Source: Demequina capsici (GTDB lineage: Bacteria > Actinomycetota > Actinomycetes > Actinomycetales > Demequinaceae). Taken from it: DNA of 64,000 nt. Of this stretch, positions 1 to 8,053 are shown in pieces (position 1 is the stretch's first letter; every line of letters starts with the position of its first letter). The notes below the pieces were generated by a model, which was not told where the DNA came from, did no database searches, and saw only the letters and a program-made list of their open reading frames with translations. The stretch lies in assembly GCF_032102965.1 (NCBI RefSeq), contig NZ_CP134880.1:992001-1056000 (forward strand). Direction: 5' to 3'. The translations under genes were made by a program, and so were the position numbers.

Positions 1-1
1 C

Positions 2-304
2 CTCGAGGGCCAGGTGGACTTCACCGTCGAGGGTGCCGCGCCGTCGGCCTCCGCATCCGCGTCCCCCTCCACATCGCCGACGGCGTCGCCCACGGCATCC
101 GCGAGCGCCTCGGAGCCGACGTCGGACGCCGCGTCGCCGTCGCCGTCGTCGAGCGTCACGTCCGAGGCGTCCGAGGCGCCTGCAGGGGGTGGATGGGCAC
201 GCCTCGGAGGGGTGGCCGTGCTCCTCGCCGCCGCGACCGTCGCCATCCTGTGGTTGCGCAGGCGTGGCGGTGACGGCCCCCACGGCCCGGCGTCCCAGGA
301 CTGA
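2..304 (+). CDS. C-terminal end of a membrane-anchored, probably CopC-like protein (5' end outside window)
   Basis: The frame is open from the left edge, so this is only the end of a gene. The first visible residues (LEGQVDFTVEG) resemble the last strand of CopC-type copper-binding domains, which usually ends in a G-x-x-x-F-T-V pattern. Then comes a Ser/Ala/Pro/Thr-rich linker of about 50 residues, one hydrophobic helix (LGGVAVLLAAATVAILWL) and a short Arg-rich cytoplasmic tail. That layout is an extracellular domain on a flexible stalk held by a C-terminal membrane anchor. The CopC assignment rests on about ten residues and is tentative; the stalk and anchor are clear. The regulator gene starts 5 bp downstream. 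Confidence 0.5.
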   Translation, partial: LEGQVDFTVEGAAPSASASASPSTSPTASPTASASASEPTSDAASPSPSSSVTSEASEAPAGGGWARLGGVAVLLAAATVAILWLRRRGGDGPHGPASQD

Positions 305-309
305 GCGCC

Positions 310-978
310 GTGCCTGAGGAGCCGCGATCGCGATCCGTCGAGGACTACCTCAAGGTCATCTGGACCGCAGGGGAGTGGACCGGTGAGCCCGCGACCACCA
401 AGGCGATCGCGGAACGGCTGGGGATCAGCGCCTCGTCCGTGTCGCAGCGTGTCCGCAGGCTCGCAGCCGTCGGCCTGGTGACCCATGAGAGCTACGGCGC
501 GATCGCGCTGACGGACGCGGGCGCTGCCGTCGCGCTGCAGATGGTGCGTCGGCACCGCATCATCGAGACGTTCCTGGTGCAGCGCCTCGGCTACGGCTGG
601 GACGAGGTGCATGACGAGGCCGAGGTGCTGGAGCACGCATGCTCCGATCGAATGATCGACGCGCTCGACGTGCTGCTCGGGCACCCGGACGCCGACCCCC
701 ACGGCGATCCGATCCCGAGCAGGGACGGACAGCCCCGTGGACTGTCGGCGGTGTGCGCCGTCGACGCCTCCCCAGGGGACTGGGCCGTCGCTCGCGTCTC
801 GGATGCGGACCCCGGGACGCTCCGCGAGTGCGCCGCGCATGGACTCGTGCCAGGCGCGCGTATCGTGATCCTCGACCCCGACCCCGACGGGGCCGTCCGG
901 TGCCGCATCGGCGGCGCTGACGCGTCGTCCATCCCGGCCGCATGCGCGCACGCGCTGTGGCTCGTCGAGAGTCGGTAG
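310..978 (+). CDS. DtxR/MntR-family metal-dependent transcriptional regulator
   Basis: 222 residues from a GTG start. The N-terminal winged helix (about residues 5-65) carries the family pattern S-V-E-D-Y-L-K then a helix-turn-helix around ISASSVSQRVRRL. The dimerisation and metal-binding domain follows (HRIIETFLVQRLGYGWDEVHDEAE, then EHACSD), with the His/Glu/Asp ligands usual in DtxR and MntR. The last 75 residues look like a FeoA/SH3-type domain. Such proteins repress metal uptake or efflux genes when loaded with Fe2+ or Mn2+; which metal is used here cannot be decided by eye. It sits between a possible copper-binding surface protein and an exporter, and may control either. Confidence 0.88.
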   Translation: MPEEPRSRSVEDYLKVIWTAGEWTGEPATTKAIAERLGISASSVSQRVRRLAAVGLVTHESYGAIALTDAGAAVALQMVRRHRIIETFLVQRLGYGWDEVHDEAEVLEHACSDRMIDALDVLLGHPDADPHGDPIPSRDGQPRGLSAVCAVDASPGDWAVARVSDADPGTLRECAAHGLVPGARIVILDPDPDGAVRCRIGGADASSIPAACAHALWLVESR

Positions 979-981
979 GTC

Positions 982-2202
982 ATGACAGCACTGCCTCCCG
1001 CGGCGCCCTCAGGGGTGCCGCGCTGGCGTCTTCCACGCTCGGCCCAGGCTCCGCATCCCGCCGCGGTGCTGTCGGGCTTCATCGTCGCGGGATTCGGCAT
1101 CGCCTTGACCCAGGGCGGCGCCTCGGCCGTCATCCAGGATCAGCTCGCGTCGCTGCACACGACGGTGGACATGGTCGGGTACACGATCACCGCGTACGCC
1201 CTCGGCGTCGTCGTCGGCGCCCCCGTCATCATGGTCGGGCTCGCGAGCTGGGGCCGACGCAGGCTCCTGCTCGCCATGGGTGCGCTCTTCGTCGTCACCT
1301 CCATCGCGACCTTCCTCGCTCCCACAGTCGAGTCGCTGCTGGTCATCCGCTTCCTCGCGGGCCTTCCGCATGGAGCGATCCTCGGCACCGCTGCCTACGT
1401 CGCGATGCTCGCCGTCGGTCCCGAGCGGCGCGGCGCCGCGATCGCGATGATCATGTACGGCCTCACGGTCGCCACGATCATCGGGGTGCCTGGCATGCAG
1501 TGGGTGTCCGTGGCGGTCGGATGGCGTGCGGCGTACGCGGTCGTCGCGCTCGTCGGCGTCGTGGGACTGGTGCTCATGTGGGCCTTCACCCCGCAGGTCG
1601 CGGGCACGCCCGGCACATCGTTCAGGGGGGAGGTGTCACGTCTGCGCGGCCGAGTGCTGTGGATGGTGATACTCACGATCTTCCTGGGGTTCGCAGGCCT
1701 GGGCGCCGTCCAGTCCTACATGGTGCCGCTGCTCGAGGACCTCAACGGGTTCGGCTCCTCCCAGGTCACCGTGATACTCGCGCTGTTCGGAGTCGGGATG
1801 ACGATCGGCGCGATGGCGGGAGGGCGGCTCACCGACGCAAGCCCGCTGCTCGCGTCGCGCGTGGGCCTCATCGGCGTGGCGGCCTCCCTGCTGGCGCTCG
1901 GGCTCTGGGGGGACTCGGGCTGGCCCACGGTCGCCTTCCTCGTGGCGCTCGGCGCGTTCATCCAGGTGTTCAGCCAGGCTGCCCAGACGCGGCTCATGGA
2001 TGTGGTGCATGCGTCGCCTTCGCTCGGAGCGGCGCTGTCGCATTCGGCGCTCAACGCCTCCACCGTGATGGGCTCCGGCCTGGGCGCGGTGCTGATCGCG
2101 TGGGGCATGGGCTACCTCGCTCCCGCCTGGGTCGCGCTCGTCGGTGCGCTCGCCGCCATCGTGCTCCTGTTCGTGGGTTCAGGGTTCCGCGACGTGGAAT
2201 GA
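982..2202 (+). CDS. MFS transporter, DHA1/AraJ-like efflux type
   Basis: 406 residues, starting 3 bp after the DtxR-type gene, so probably cotranscribed with it. About twelve hydrophobic segments are visible, with the MFS loop motif between helices 2 and 3 (G-L-A-S-W-G-R-R-R-L-L) and a proline/glycine-rich fifth helix. The pattern resembles AraJ/CmlA-like drug or sugar exporters of the inner membrane. The substrate is unknown; the neighbouring metal-responsive regulator is the only clue. The frame is intact with normal codon use. Confidence 0.85.
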   Translation: MTALPPAAPSGVPRWRLPRSAQAPHPAAVLSGFIVAGFGIALTQGGASAVIQDQLASLHTTVDMVGYTITAYALGVVVGAPVIMVGLASWGRRRLLLAMGALFVVTSIATFLAPTVESLLVIRFLAGLPHGAILGTAAYVAMLAVGPERRGAAIAMIMYGLTVATIIGVPGMQWVSVAVGWRAAYAVVALVGVVGLVLMWAFTPQVAGTPGTSFRGEVSRLRGRVLWMVILTIFLGFAGLGAVQSYMVPLLEDLNGFGSSQVTVILALFGVGMTIGAMAGGRLTDASPLLASRVGLIGVAASLLALGLWGDSGWPTVAFLVALGAFIQVFSQAAQTRLMDVVHASPSLGAALSHSALNASTVMGSGLGAVLIAWGMGYLAPAWVALVGALAAIVLLFVGSGFRDVE

Positions 2203-2260
2203 GTCCGCTTCAGGTGCCGCCCCGGGGAGCGGACGCTCCAGGACGTGGGACGATGGTGGG

Positions 2261-3178
2261 ATGCATCTGAGACTCGGCACCCGCGGAAGCGCGCTCGCCA
2301 CCACCCAGTCTCAGCACGTGGCCGACGCGGTCGTCGAGGCCGCCGCAGCGCGAGGCGTGGACCTCGAGGTCGGGCTCGAGATCGTCACCACGCACGGTGA
2401 CACCTCGAAGGCCTCGTTGGTCGGGCTGTCGACCACGGGCGTGTTCGTCAACGCGCTGCGCGACCACCTGCTGGACGGCGGGTGCGACCTGATCGTGCAC
2501 TCGCTCAAGGACATGCCCGTCGAGCCCCATCCGCGGCTCGACCTGGCGGCGATCCCCGTGAGGGAGGACGTGCGCGACGCCCTGTGCACCACCGGGCCCA
2601 GGCTGGAGGAGCTTCCCGCCGGCGCGCGGGTGGGCACGGGATCGCCTCGACGTGCCGCACAGTTGAGGCGGGTGCGCCCGGACCTCGAGGTCGTGGACAT
2701 CCGTGGCAACGTGGACACCCGGCTGGGGCGTGTCGGTGACGACCTCGCAGGCGTGGTGCTCGCCGCCGCGGGCCTCAGCAGGCTCGGACGGCTCGAGTCC
2801 GCGACCGAGCTGATCTCCGTGGACGTCATGGTGCCTGCGCCCGGGCAGGGTGCGCTCGCGATCGAGATCCGGCAGGATGCCGAGCCGGCCCTGCGCGAGC
2901 TGGTGTCCGCGTTGGATGACGCCCCCACCCGCGCCGCCGTGACCGCCGAGCGCGCGGCCCTCCAGGTGCTCGAGGCCGGCTGCTCGGCGCCCATCGGAGC
3001 GCATGCGACCGTGACGGGCGGACAGCTGCGACTGGATCTGCGAGTCATGAACGCCTCAGGAAGCCTTCAGCTGAACGAGGTCGCGCGCGGTCCGGTGCGG
3101 GAGGCCGCGGCCGTGGGCCGCGCCGCCGCGCACGCCCTGCTCGGACGGGGAGCGTCCCGGTTGATGGGAGCGGGGTGA
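2261..3178 (+). CDS. hemC: Porphobilinogen deaminase (hydroxymethylbilane synthase)
   Basis: Polymerises four porphobilinogens into hydroxymethylbilane in the cytoplasm, the third step of tetrapyrrole synthesis from ALA. The ATG at 2261 gives 305 residues beginning MHLRLGTRGSALA, the usual N-terminus of the family; the frame is open further upstream but that extension is not family-like. The signature V-H-S-L-K-D-M-P and the cofactor-attachment cysteine in E-A-G-C-S-A-P-I-G (C241) are present. The stop overlaps the GTG start of hemD by 4 bp, opening a coupled hemC-D-B-L operon. Confidence 0.97.
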   Translation: MHLRLGTRGSALATTQSQHVADAVVEAAAARGVDLEVGLEIVTTHGDTSKASLVGLSTTGVFVNALRDHLLDGGCDLIVHSLKDMPVEPHPRLDLAAIPVREDVRDALCTTGPRLEELPAGARVGTGSPRRAAQLRRVRPDLEVVDIRGNVDTRLGRVGDDLAGVVLAAAGLSRLGRLESATELISVDVMVPAPGQGALAIEIRQDAEPALRELVSALDDAPTRAAVTAERAALQVLEAGCSAPIGAHATVTGGQLRLDLRVMNASGSLQLNEVARGPVREAAAVGRAAAHALLGRGASRLMGAG

Positions 3179-3954
3179 CGGTGCTGCCCTTCGAGGGTGT
3201 GCGCGTCCTGGTCCCCGTCACGGAACGTCGCCGAGCCCTCGCAGAGCGGCTGGCCGAGGCGGGCGCGACCGTCGACGAGGCGCAGTTCATCGCGATCGAA
3301 GGGCCCTCCGACCCCCAGGCGCTGGAGGCGGCCGTCCTCGCGTGGTGCGACGGGGCCTACGACTGGCTGGCGGTGACCAGCCGCAATGCCGTGCTGGCGA
3401 TGGACGCGATCGCCCGGCGCCACGGACGCACTCTCGCGGAGCCGCAGCCCCGCGCGCAGGTCGCGACCGTCGGTGAGGCGACACAGGACGTCTGCGCGCA
3501 GGTGGGCCTGACGGTGTCGCTCGTCCCAGAGGGTCGGCAGACCGCGTCAGGCATCGCGAAGGACATGCCGGAGGGCGCAGGTCGCGCGCTCGCCCCGGTG
3601 GGCAACCTTGCCGCGCCGACGCTGGAGCGGGGGATCGCGCGCAGGGGCTGGCTCGTGGACGCGGTCGAGGCCTACCGGACCGTCGACGGACCCGGCGCGT
3701 CGCCCGAGACGGTGACCGCGGTGCGCGAAGGACGCGTCGACGCCGTGCTCCTCACCTCAGGATCGGTCGCGGAGCGGTTCGCCTCGCAATGCGCGCCCGT
3801 GCCTGAGTCGACCATGATGGTGGCGATCGGGGAGACGACGGCGGCAGCCGCCCGCGCGGCGGGACTGCGCGTCGACGCCGTCTCCTCGGTGCCGAGCTAT
3901 GACGGCATCGCGGACGCGCTCGCGTCGGCGATCGCCGCGAAGGGAGACCGATGA
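3175..3954 (+). CDS. hemD: Uroporphyrinogen-III synthase
   Basis: 259 residues. Cyclises and inverts ring D of hydroxymethylbilane to give uroporphyrinogen III, the branch point to heme and siroheme. The two-domain HemD fold is suggested by W-L-A-V-T-S-R-N-A-V near the N-terminus and V-L-L-T-S-G-S-V-A near residue 190, the conserved substrate-binding stretches of an otherwise divergent family. The GTG at 3175 overlaps the hemC stop; a second GTG two codons on is an alternative. The stop overlaps the hemB start (ATGA). A second HemD-like domain occurs in this window at 15872-16987, fused to a DNA-binding domain. Confidence 0.92.
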   Translation: MTVLPFEGVRVLVPVTERRRALAERLAEAGATVDEAQFIAIEGPSDPQALEAAVLAWCDGAYDWLAVTSRNAVLAMDAIARRHGRTLAEPQPRAQVATVGEATQDVCAQVGLTVSLVPEGRQTASGIAKDMPEGAGRALAPVGNLAAPTLERGIARRGWLVDAVEAYRTVDGPGASPETVTAVREGRVDAVLLTSGSVAERFASQCAPVPESTMMVAIGETTAAAARAAGLRVDAVSSVPSYDGIADALASAIAAKGDR

Positions 3955-4931
3955 GCCTCAACAGGAGGCCCCGCAGGCTGCGGACCACGCCCGCGATGCG
4001 TCGTCTGGTGCGCGAGGTGCGACCGCAGGCGGCGCAGCTGGTGCTGCCGCTGTTCGTGCACGAGGACCTGGACGCGCCGCGCCCGATCCTCTCGCTGCCC
4101 GGCGTGGACCAGCTGCCGCTCGGCGGCGTGCGCGCCGCTGTGGAGGCCGCCGCGGATGCGGGGATCGGCGGTGTCATGCTGTTCGCGATCCCGTCGGTGC
4201 GTGACGCGGACGGCTCGGCGGCATGCGACGTCGACGGCATCCTCAACCTGGCGATCGCGGAGGCCGCAGGCGCGGCGGGGGACCGGCTCGTCGTCATGGC
4301 GGACCTGTGCCTGGACGAGTTCACCGACCACGGCCACTGCGGGGTGCTGGACGCGGAAGGCAACGTGCACAACGACGCGACCGTGCTCGTGTATCAGCGC
4401 ATGGCGCTCGCCCAGGCGCGCGCTGGTGCGCACGTGCTGGGCCTGAGCGGCATGATGGACGGCCAGGTGGCCGCGGTCCGCGATGCGCTGGACGACGACG
4501 GGTTCCAGAACGTGTCGATCCTCGCGTACGCCGCCAAGTACGCATCGGCCTTCTACGGGCCGTTCCGCGAGGCCGTGGACTCCCAGCTGCAGGGCGATCG
4601 CCGGACCTACCAGATGGACCCTGCCAACCGGCGTGAAGGTGCGCTCGAGGCTGCGATCGACGAGGCGGAGGGTGCGGACATCCTCATGGTGAAGCCCGCG
4701 CTGCCGTACCTCGACGTGCTGGCGGACGTGGCCGCGCAGTCCTCGGTTCCCGTGGCGGCCTACCATGTGTCGGGCGAGTACGCCCAGATCGAGGCCGCGG
4801 CGGCGAACGGCTGGATCGACCGTCGCGCCGCCCATCTGGAGGCGCTCACGTCGATGGTCCGCGCTGGAGCGGACATCGTCGTCACCTACGCCGCGGTGGA
4901 GCTCGCGGACTGGCTGAGGGAGGACGCATGA
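3951..4931 (+). CDS. hemB: Delta-aminolevulinic acid dehydratase (porphobilinogen synthase)
   Basis: 326 residues, the normal length. Condenses two ALA molecules into porphobilinogen. Both Schiff-base lysines are recognisable, in A-A-K-Y-A-S-A-F-Y-G-P-F-R and I-L-M-V-K-P-A-L-P-Y. The metal site reads D-L-C-L-D-E-F-T-D-H-G-H-C-G, where the middle cysteine of the zinc type is replaced by Asp, as I recall for many actinobacterial enzymes. Start and stop both overlap neighbours by 4 bp (ATGA), so translation is probably coupled to hemD and hemL. Confidence 0.97.
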   Translation: MSLNRRPRRLRTTPAMRRLVREVRPQAAQLVLPLFVHEDLDAPRPILSLPGVDQLPLGGVRAAVEAAADAGIGGVMLFAIPSVRDADGSAACDVDGILNLAIAEAAGAAGDRLVVMADLCLDEFTDHGHCGVLDAEGNVHNDATVLVYQRMALAQARAGAHVLGLSGMMDGQVAAVRDALDDDGFQNVSILAYAAKYASAFYGPFREAVDSQLQGDRRTYQMDPANRREGALEAAIDEAEGADILMVKPALPYLDVLADVAAQSSVPVAAYHVSGEYAQIEAAAANGWIDRRAAHLEALTSMVRAGADIVVTYAAVELADWLREDA

Positions 4932-6304
4932 GGCCCGTGTCGTCGACGTTGAGAACCAAGATGCAGCGCCTGGGGCTGCGCACGCTGCGCGGCGAGCAGG
5001 CGTGGGCGGAACGTGCCGCCGACATCCTCCCGGGCGGCGTGAACAGCCCGGTGCGCGCATGGAACGGCGTGGGTGGGCACCCGCTGCCGATCGCCTCAGC
5101 CGCCGGGGCCGTGATCACCGACGGCGCAGGGCGCGACTACCTGGACCTGGTCGACTCGTGGGGCGCAGGCATCGTCGGCCATGCGCATCCGGCCGTGGTC
5201 TCGGCAGTACGGGCGGCCGCGTCGAACGGCCTCAGCTTCGGCGCGACCACCGAGGCCGAGGTGGAGCTCGCCGAGGAGATCAGGGACCGCTACGAGCCCG
5301 CCCAGAAGGTGCGACTCGTGTCCACCGGCACCGAGGCGACCATGACCGCGCTCCGGATCGCACGCGCGGCGACGGGCCGCGACGTGATCGTGAAGTTCGC
5401 CGGTCTGTACCACGGCCACTCGGACGCGCTGCTCGTCGCCGCCGGATCCGGCCTCGCGACCTCAGGCGTGCCGGACTCCGCAGGCGTGACCAAGGCCGTC
5501 GCCGCGGACACGATGGTCCTGCCGTACGGAGACGTCGATGCGCTCACCGACGCGTTCGCCGAGCACGGCTCCCGCATCGCCGCCGTCATCACCGAGGCGG
5601 TTCCGGCGAACATGGGCGTCATCGCCCCGCCTGCGGGCTTCCATCGCCTCATCTCCGACCTGTGCCGCAACGAGGGCGCCGTCTTCATCGTCGACGAGGT
5701 GCTGTCCGGTTTCCGCGCGGGACCCGCCGGCGGCTGGGGCCTCGAGCGGGACGCGGACATCGCCGCAGGCCGCGAGCCGTGGGCCCCCGACCTCGTCACC
5801 TTCGGCAAGGTGATCGGTGGAGGCCTCCCCGTCGCCGCGGTCGCCGGGCGAGCGGATCTCATGGACCTGCTGGCGCCTCTGGGCGCGGTCTACCAGGCAG
5901 GAACGCTGTCGGGCAACCCGGTCGCGGTCGCGGCGGGCCTCGCGACCATGCGGCTGCTGGACGACGACGCGTACGCACACCTGACGCGCGTCTCCACCAT
6001 GATGCGGCGGGGCGTGAGCGCCGAGCTCGCGTCTCACGGGATCACCCACGCCGTCGGTCACGCGGGCACGCTGTTCTCCGTCTTCCTTGGCCTCGAGGAG
6101 GCTCCCGTCACGTTCGACGACGTGTCGCGGCAGGATGCACTCGCGTACTCCGACATGTTCCACTCGCTCCGCGGCTCCGGGATCGCCCTTCCGCCCAGCG
6201 CCTACGAGGCCTGGTTCGTATCGCTCGCCCACACCGACGAGCACGTGGGCAAGGTCGTCGACGCGATCATCGCCTGGGGCGGTCGCGAGGCCAAGCAGCC
6301 CTAG
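4928..6304 (+). CDS. hemL: Glutamate-1-semialdehyde 2,1-aminomutase
   Basis: 458 residues. A PLP enzyme that converts glutamate-1-semialdehyde to ALA, so this organism makes ALA by the C5 (glutamyl-tRNA) route. The N-terminal signature L-P-G-G-V-N-S-P-V-R-A-W is present, then the aminotransferase class III core with I-V-D-E-V-L-S-G-F-R and the PLP lysine K294 in F-G-K-V-I-G-G-G-L-P. The start overlaps the hemB stop (ATGA) and adds about 20 residues before the conserved domain; an internal ATG at 4961 is possible. Last gene of the hem unit. hemA, hemE and later heme genes are not in the window. Confidence 0.95.
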   Translation: MRPVSSTLRTKMQRLGLRTLRGEQAWAERAADILPGGVNSPVRAWNGVGGHPLPIASAAGAVITDGAGRDYLDLVDSWGAGIVGHAHPAVVSAVRAAASNGLSFGATTEAEVELAEEIRDRYEPAQKVRLVSTGTEATMTALRIARAATGRDVIVKFAGLYHGHSDALLVAAGSGLATSGVPDSAGVTKAVAADTMVLPYGDVDALTDAFAEHGSRIAAVITEAVPANMGVIAPPAGFHRLISDLCRNEGAVFIVDEVLSGFRAGPAGGWGLERDADIAAGREPWAPDLVTFGKVIGGGLPVAAVAGRADLMDLLAPLGAVYQAGTLSGNPVAVAAGLATMRLLDDDAYAHLTRVSTMMRRGVSAELASHGITHAVGHAGTLFSVFLGLEEAPVTFDDVSRQDALAYSDMFHSLRGSGIALPPSAYEAWFVSLAHTDEHVGKVVDAIIAWGGREAKQP

Positions 6305-6655
6305 GGATCGCGCGCCGCTCCAGGCGTCCGTCATGCTCGCGTCAGCGTCGTCGTCACGGTTCTCACCGCGTCGTGCCGGCTCGGGTGAGGTTCCGGACAC
6401 CGGCGCCGACGCTTCGACAACAGCGGATCACTCTGCCAGCCGTGAGCGTCGCGCCTGATATTCGCCTCTTCTCGCATGCGCGCCTGGGCGCCGCTACGCC
6501 GTCTCACAGCGTGGTCGCGCGGCGGGTGAGACCGATGTCGCGCAGGTTTCACCTCCTGGTGCCCTCCGGTGAAACGTCACCTGCCTACCGTCGTCATTGT
6601 CCGATTCGCACGGTCCTCCATGGCGGAGGCCGCGGGCAAGGTCCTGGGAGGGGCA
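6305..6655. other. Intergenic region between hemL and the nitrate operon
   Basis: About 350 bp without a supported gene. An open frame running into the transporter from 6569 lacks family-like sequence, and the transporter's own ribosome-binding site lies nearer its start. The stretch must hold the promoter of the nitrate operon and probably the end of the hem transcript. The only structure I could support is the 8-bp inverted repeat listed separately. No convincing terminator hairpin with a T run was seen. Confidence 0.5.
6546..6575. promoter_or_regulatory. Inverted repeat upstream of the nitrate transporter, candidate operator
   Basis: Perfect 8-bp arms GTTTCACC (6546-6553) and GGTGAAAC (6568-6575) are separated by 14 bp, centred about 95 bp before the start at 6656. 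Arm spacing of about two helical turns suits a dimeric regulator. The regulator is unknown; a GlnR-type nitrogen regulator or the HemD-winged-helix protein of this operon are guesses. Confidence 0.4.
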
Positions 6656-8053
6656 ATGACGATCTCAGACAAGGCAGAGGCTCTCGACATCGAGCCAGGC
6701 GTCATCGGCAAGGGGCGCTGGATCGAGCGCTGGATCCCGGAGAACGAGCTCTTCTGGGAGGCGCGCGGCAAGCAGATCGCCTTCCGCAACCTCGCGTTCT
6801 CCATCGTGGCGGAGCACATCGGGTTCTCCGTGTGGCTGCTGTGGTCGATCGTCGTCGTCAAGATGTACGGCACGTTCGACAGCTCGGGTGCCCTGGTCGC
6901 CGCAGGCGCCAACGGCTGGGCGCTGACCGCCGGACAGGGGTTCACGCTCCTGGCGGTCGCCTCCGGCGTAGGCGCGTTCCTGCGGATCCCGTACACCTTC
7001 GCAGTCCCGGTGTTCGGAGGCCGGAACTGGACGGTCATCTCGGCCATGCTGCTCCTGGTGCCGACCCTGGGGCTCGCGTGGGCCGTCAGCCATCCGGAGC
7101 TGCCCTTCACGACGCTGGTGCTCGTGGCCGCCACCGCAGGGTTCGGCGGAGGCAACTTCGCGTCGTCCATGGCGAACATCTCGTTCTTCTACCCGGAGAG
7201 GCGCAAGGGATGGGCGCTCGGCCTGAACGCCGCGGGCGGCAACATCGGGGTCGCGGTCGCTCAGAAGCTCGTGCCCCTCGCGATCGGCCTCGGCGGCCTG
7301 GGCCTCGCCAACGCGGGCCTCGTGTACGTCCCGCTCGCCGTCGCCGCCGCGGTGCTCGCCTTCCTGTTCATGGACAACCTGCGCGAGGCGAAGGCCGACC
7401 CGAAGCCGACCGCGGCCTCCCTGAAGCACGGCCACACCTACCTCATGGCGTTCCTCTACATCGGCACGTTCGGATCCTTCATCGGCTACTCCGCGGCCTT
7501 CCCCACGCTCCTCAAGGTGGTGTTCGAGCGCCCCGACATCGCGCTCAGCTGGGGCTTCCTCGGGGCGTTCATCGGCTCGCTCTCCCGTCCGTACGGCGGC
7601 AGGCTCGCGGACCGCATCGGCGGCTCCGTCGTCACGGTTCTGAGCTTCGTCGCGATGGCGGTCGCCGGGTACACGGCGGTGCTCGGAGTTCAGCACCACT
7701 CGTTGCTGGTCTTCTTCGTCTCGTTCATGGCGCTGTTCGCCTTCACCGGCATCGGCAACGGCTCCACCTACCGGATGATCCCGTCGATCTTCACCCGGAT
7801 CCATGCCGACCAGGGTGAGGACAGCGATGAGTCCCGGCTGGACTTCAAGCGGCGCGCGGCCGGTGCCGTCGGCATCATCTCCGCCGTGGGCGCGTTCGGA
7901 GGATTCGCGATCCCGTTCGTCTACAAGTGGGCGAACGAGACCTACGGCACGATCGTGCCGGCTCTCCAGATCTACGTGGCGGTGTTCCTCGCGATGGCGG
8001 CCCTCACCGTCGTGTTCTACCTGCGTCCCGGCGCCCGGATGCGCAACGTCTGA
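6656..8053 (+). CDS. narK: NarK/NasA-type nitrate/nitrite MFS transporter
   Basis: 465 residues with about twelve membrane segments. The nitrate-signature stretches are visible: G-F-G-G-G-N-F-A-S-S-M-A-N in helix 5 and G-I-G-N-G-S-T-Y-R-M-I in helix 11, both glycine-rich motifs of NarK proteins, plus conserved arginines. It would import nitrate and/or exchange nitrite across the membrane. The ATG at 6656 was chosen because GGGAGGGG lies just before it and because MTISDKAEAL leads directly into the family's N-terminus. Its stop overlaps the nitrate reductase start by 1 bp, making it the first gene of the operon. Confidence 0.94.
   Translation: MTISDKAEALDIEPGVIGKGRWIERWIPENELFWEARGKQIAFRNLAFSIVAEHIGFSVWLLWSIVVVKMYGTFDSSGALVAAGANGWALTAGQGFTLLAVASGVGAFLRIPYTFAVPVFGGRNWTVISAMLLLVPTLGLAWAVSHPELPFTTLVLVAATAGFGGGNFASSMANISFFYPERRKGWALGLNAAGGNIGVAVAQKLVPLAIGLGGLGLANAGLVYVPLAVAAAVLAFLFMDNLREAKADPKPTAASLKHGHTYLMAFLYIGTFGSFIGYSAAFPTLLKVVFERPDIALSWGFLGAFIGSLSRPYGGRLADRIGGSVVTVLSFVAMAVAGYTAVLGVQHHSLLVFFVSFMALFAFTGIGNGSTYRMIPSIFTRIHADQGEDSDESRLDFKRRAAGAVGIISAVGAFGGFAIPFVYKWANETYGTIVPALQIYVAVFLAMAALTVVFYLRPGARMRNV

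Noticed and set aside
2144..2260. Longer hemC start inside the MFS gene
   Set aside because: HemC proteins begin with the M-x-L-R-L-G-T-R-G-S-A-L-A stretch coded from 2261; the upstream codons overlap the end of the transporter gene.
4318..4360. Missing zinc cysteine in HemB as a sign of inactivity
   Set aside because: The C-L-D-E-F-T-D-H-G-H-C form is, as I recall, common in actinobacterial enzymes, and both Schiff-base lysines are present.
6569..6655. Upstream start for the nitrate transporter
   Set aside because: The extra 29 residues are not family-like, cross the inverted repeat, and the strong GGGAGGGG site serves the ATG at 6656.
5002..7818. Very long open frame (over 900 codons) across hemL and narK
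   Set aside because: It overlaps two clear genes in another frame, is extremely Arg/Gly/His-rich and has no family features; such frames are expected in high-GC DNA.
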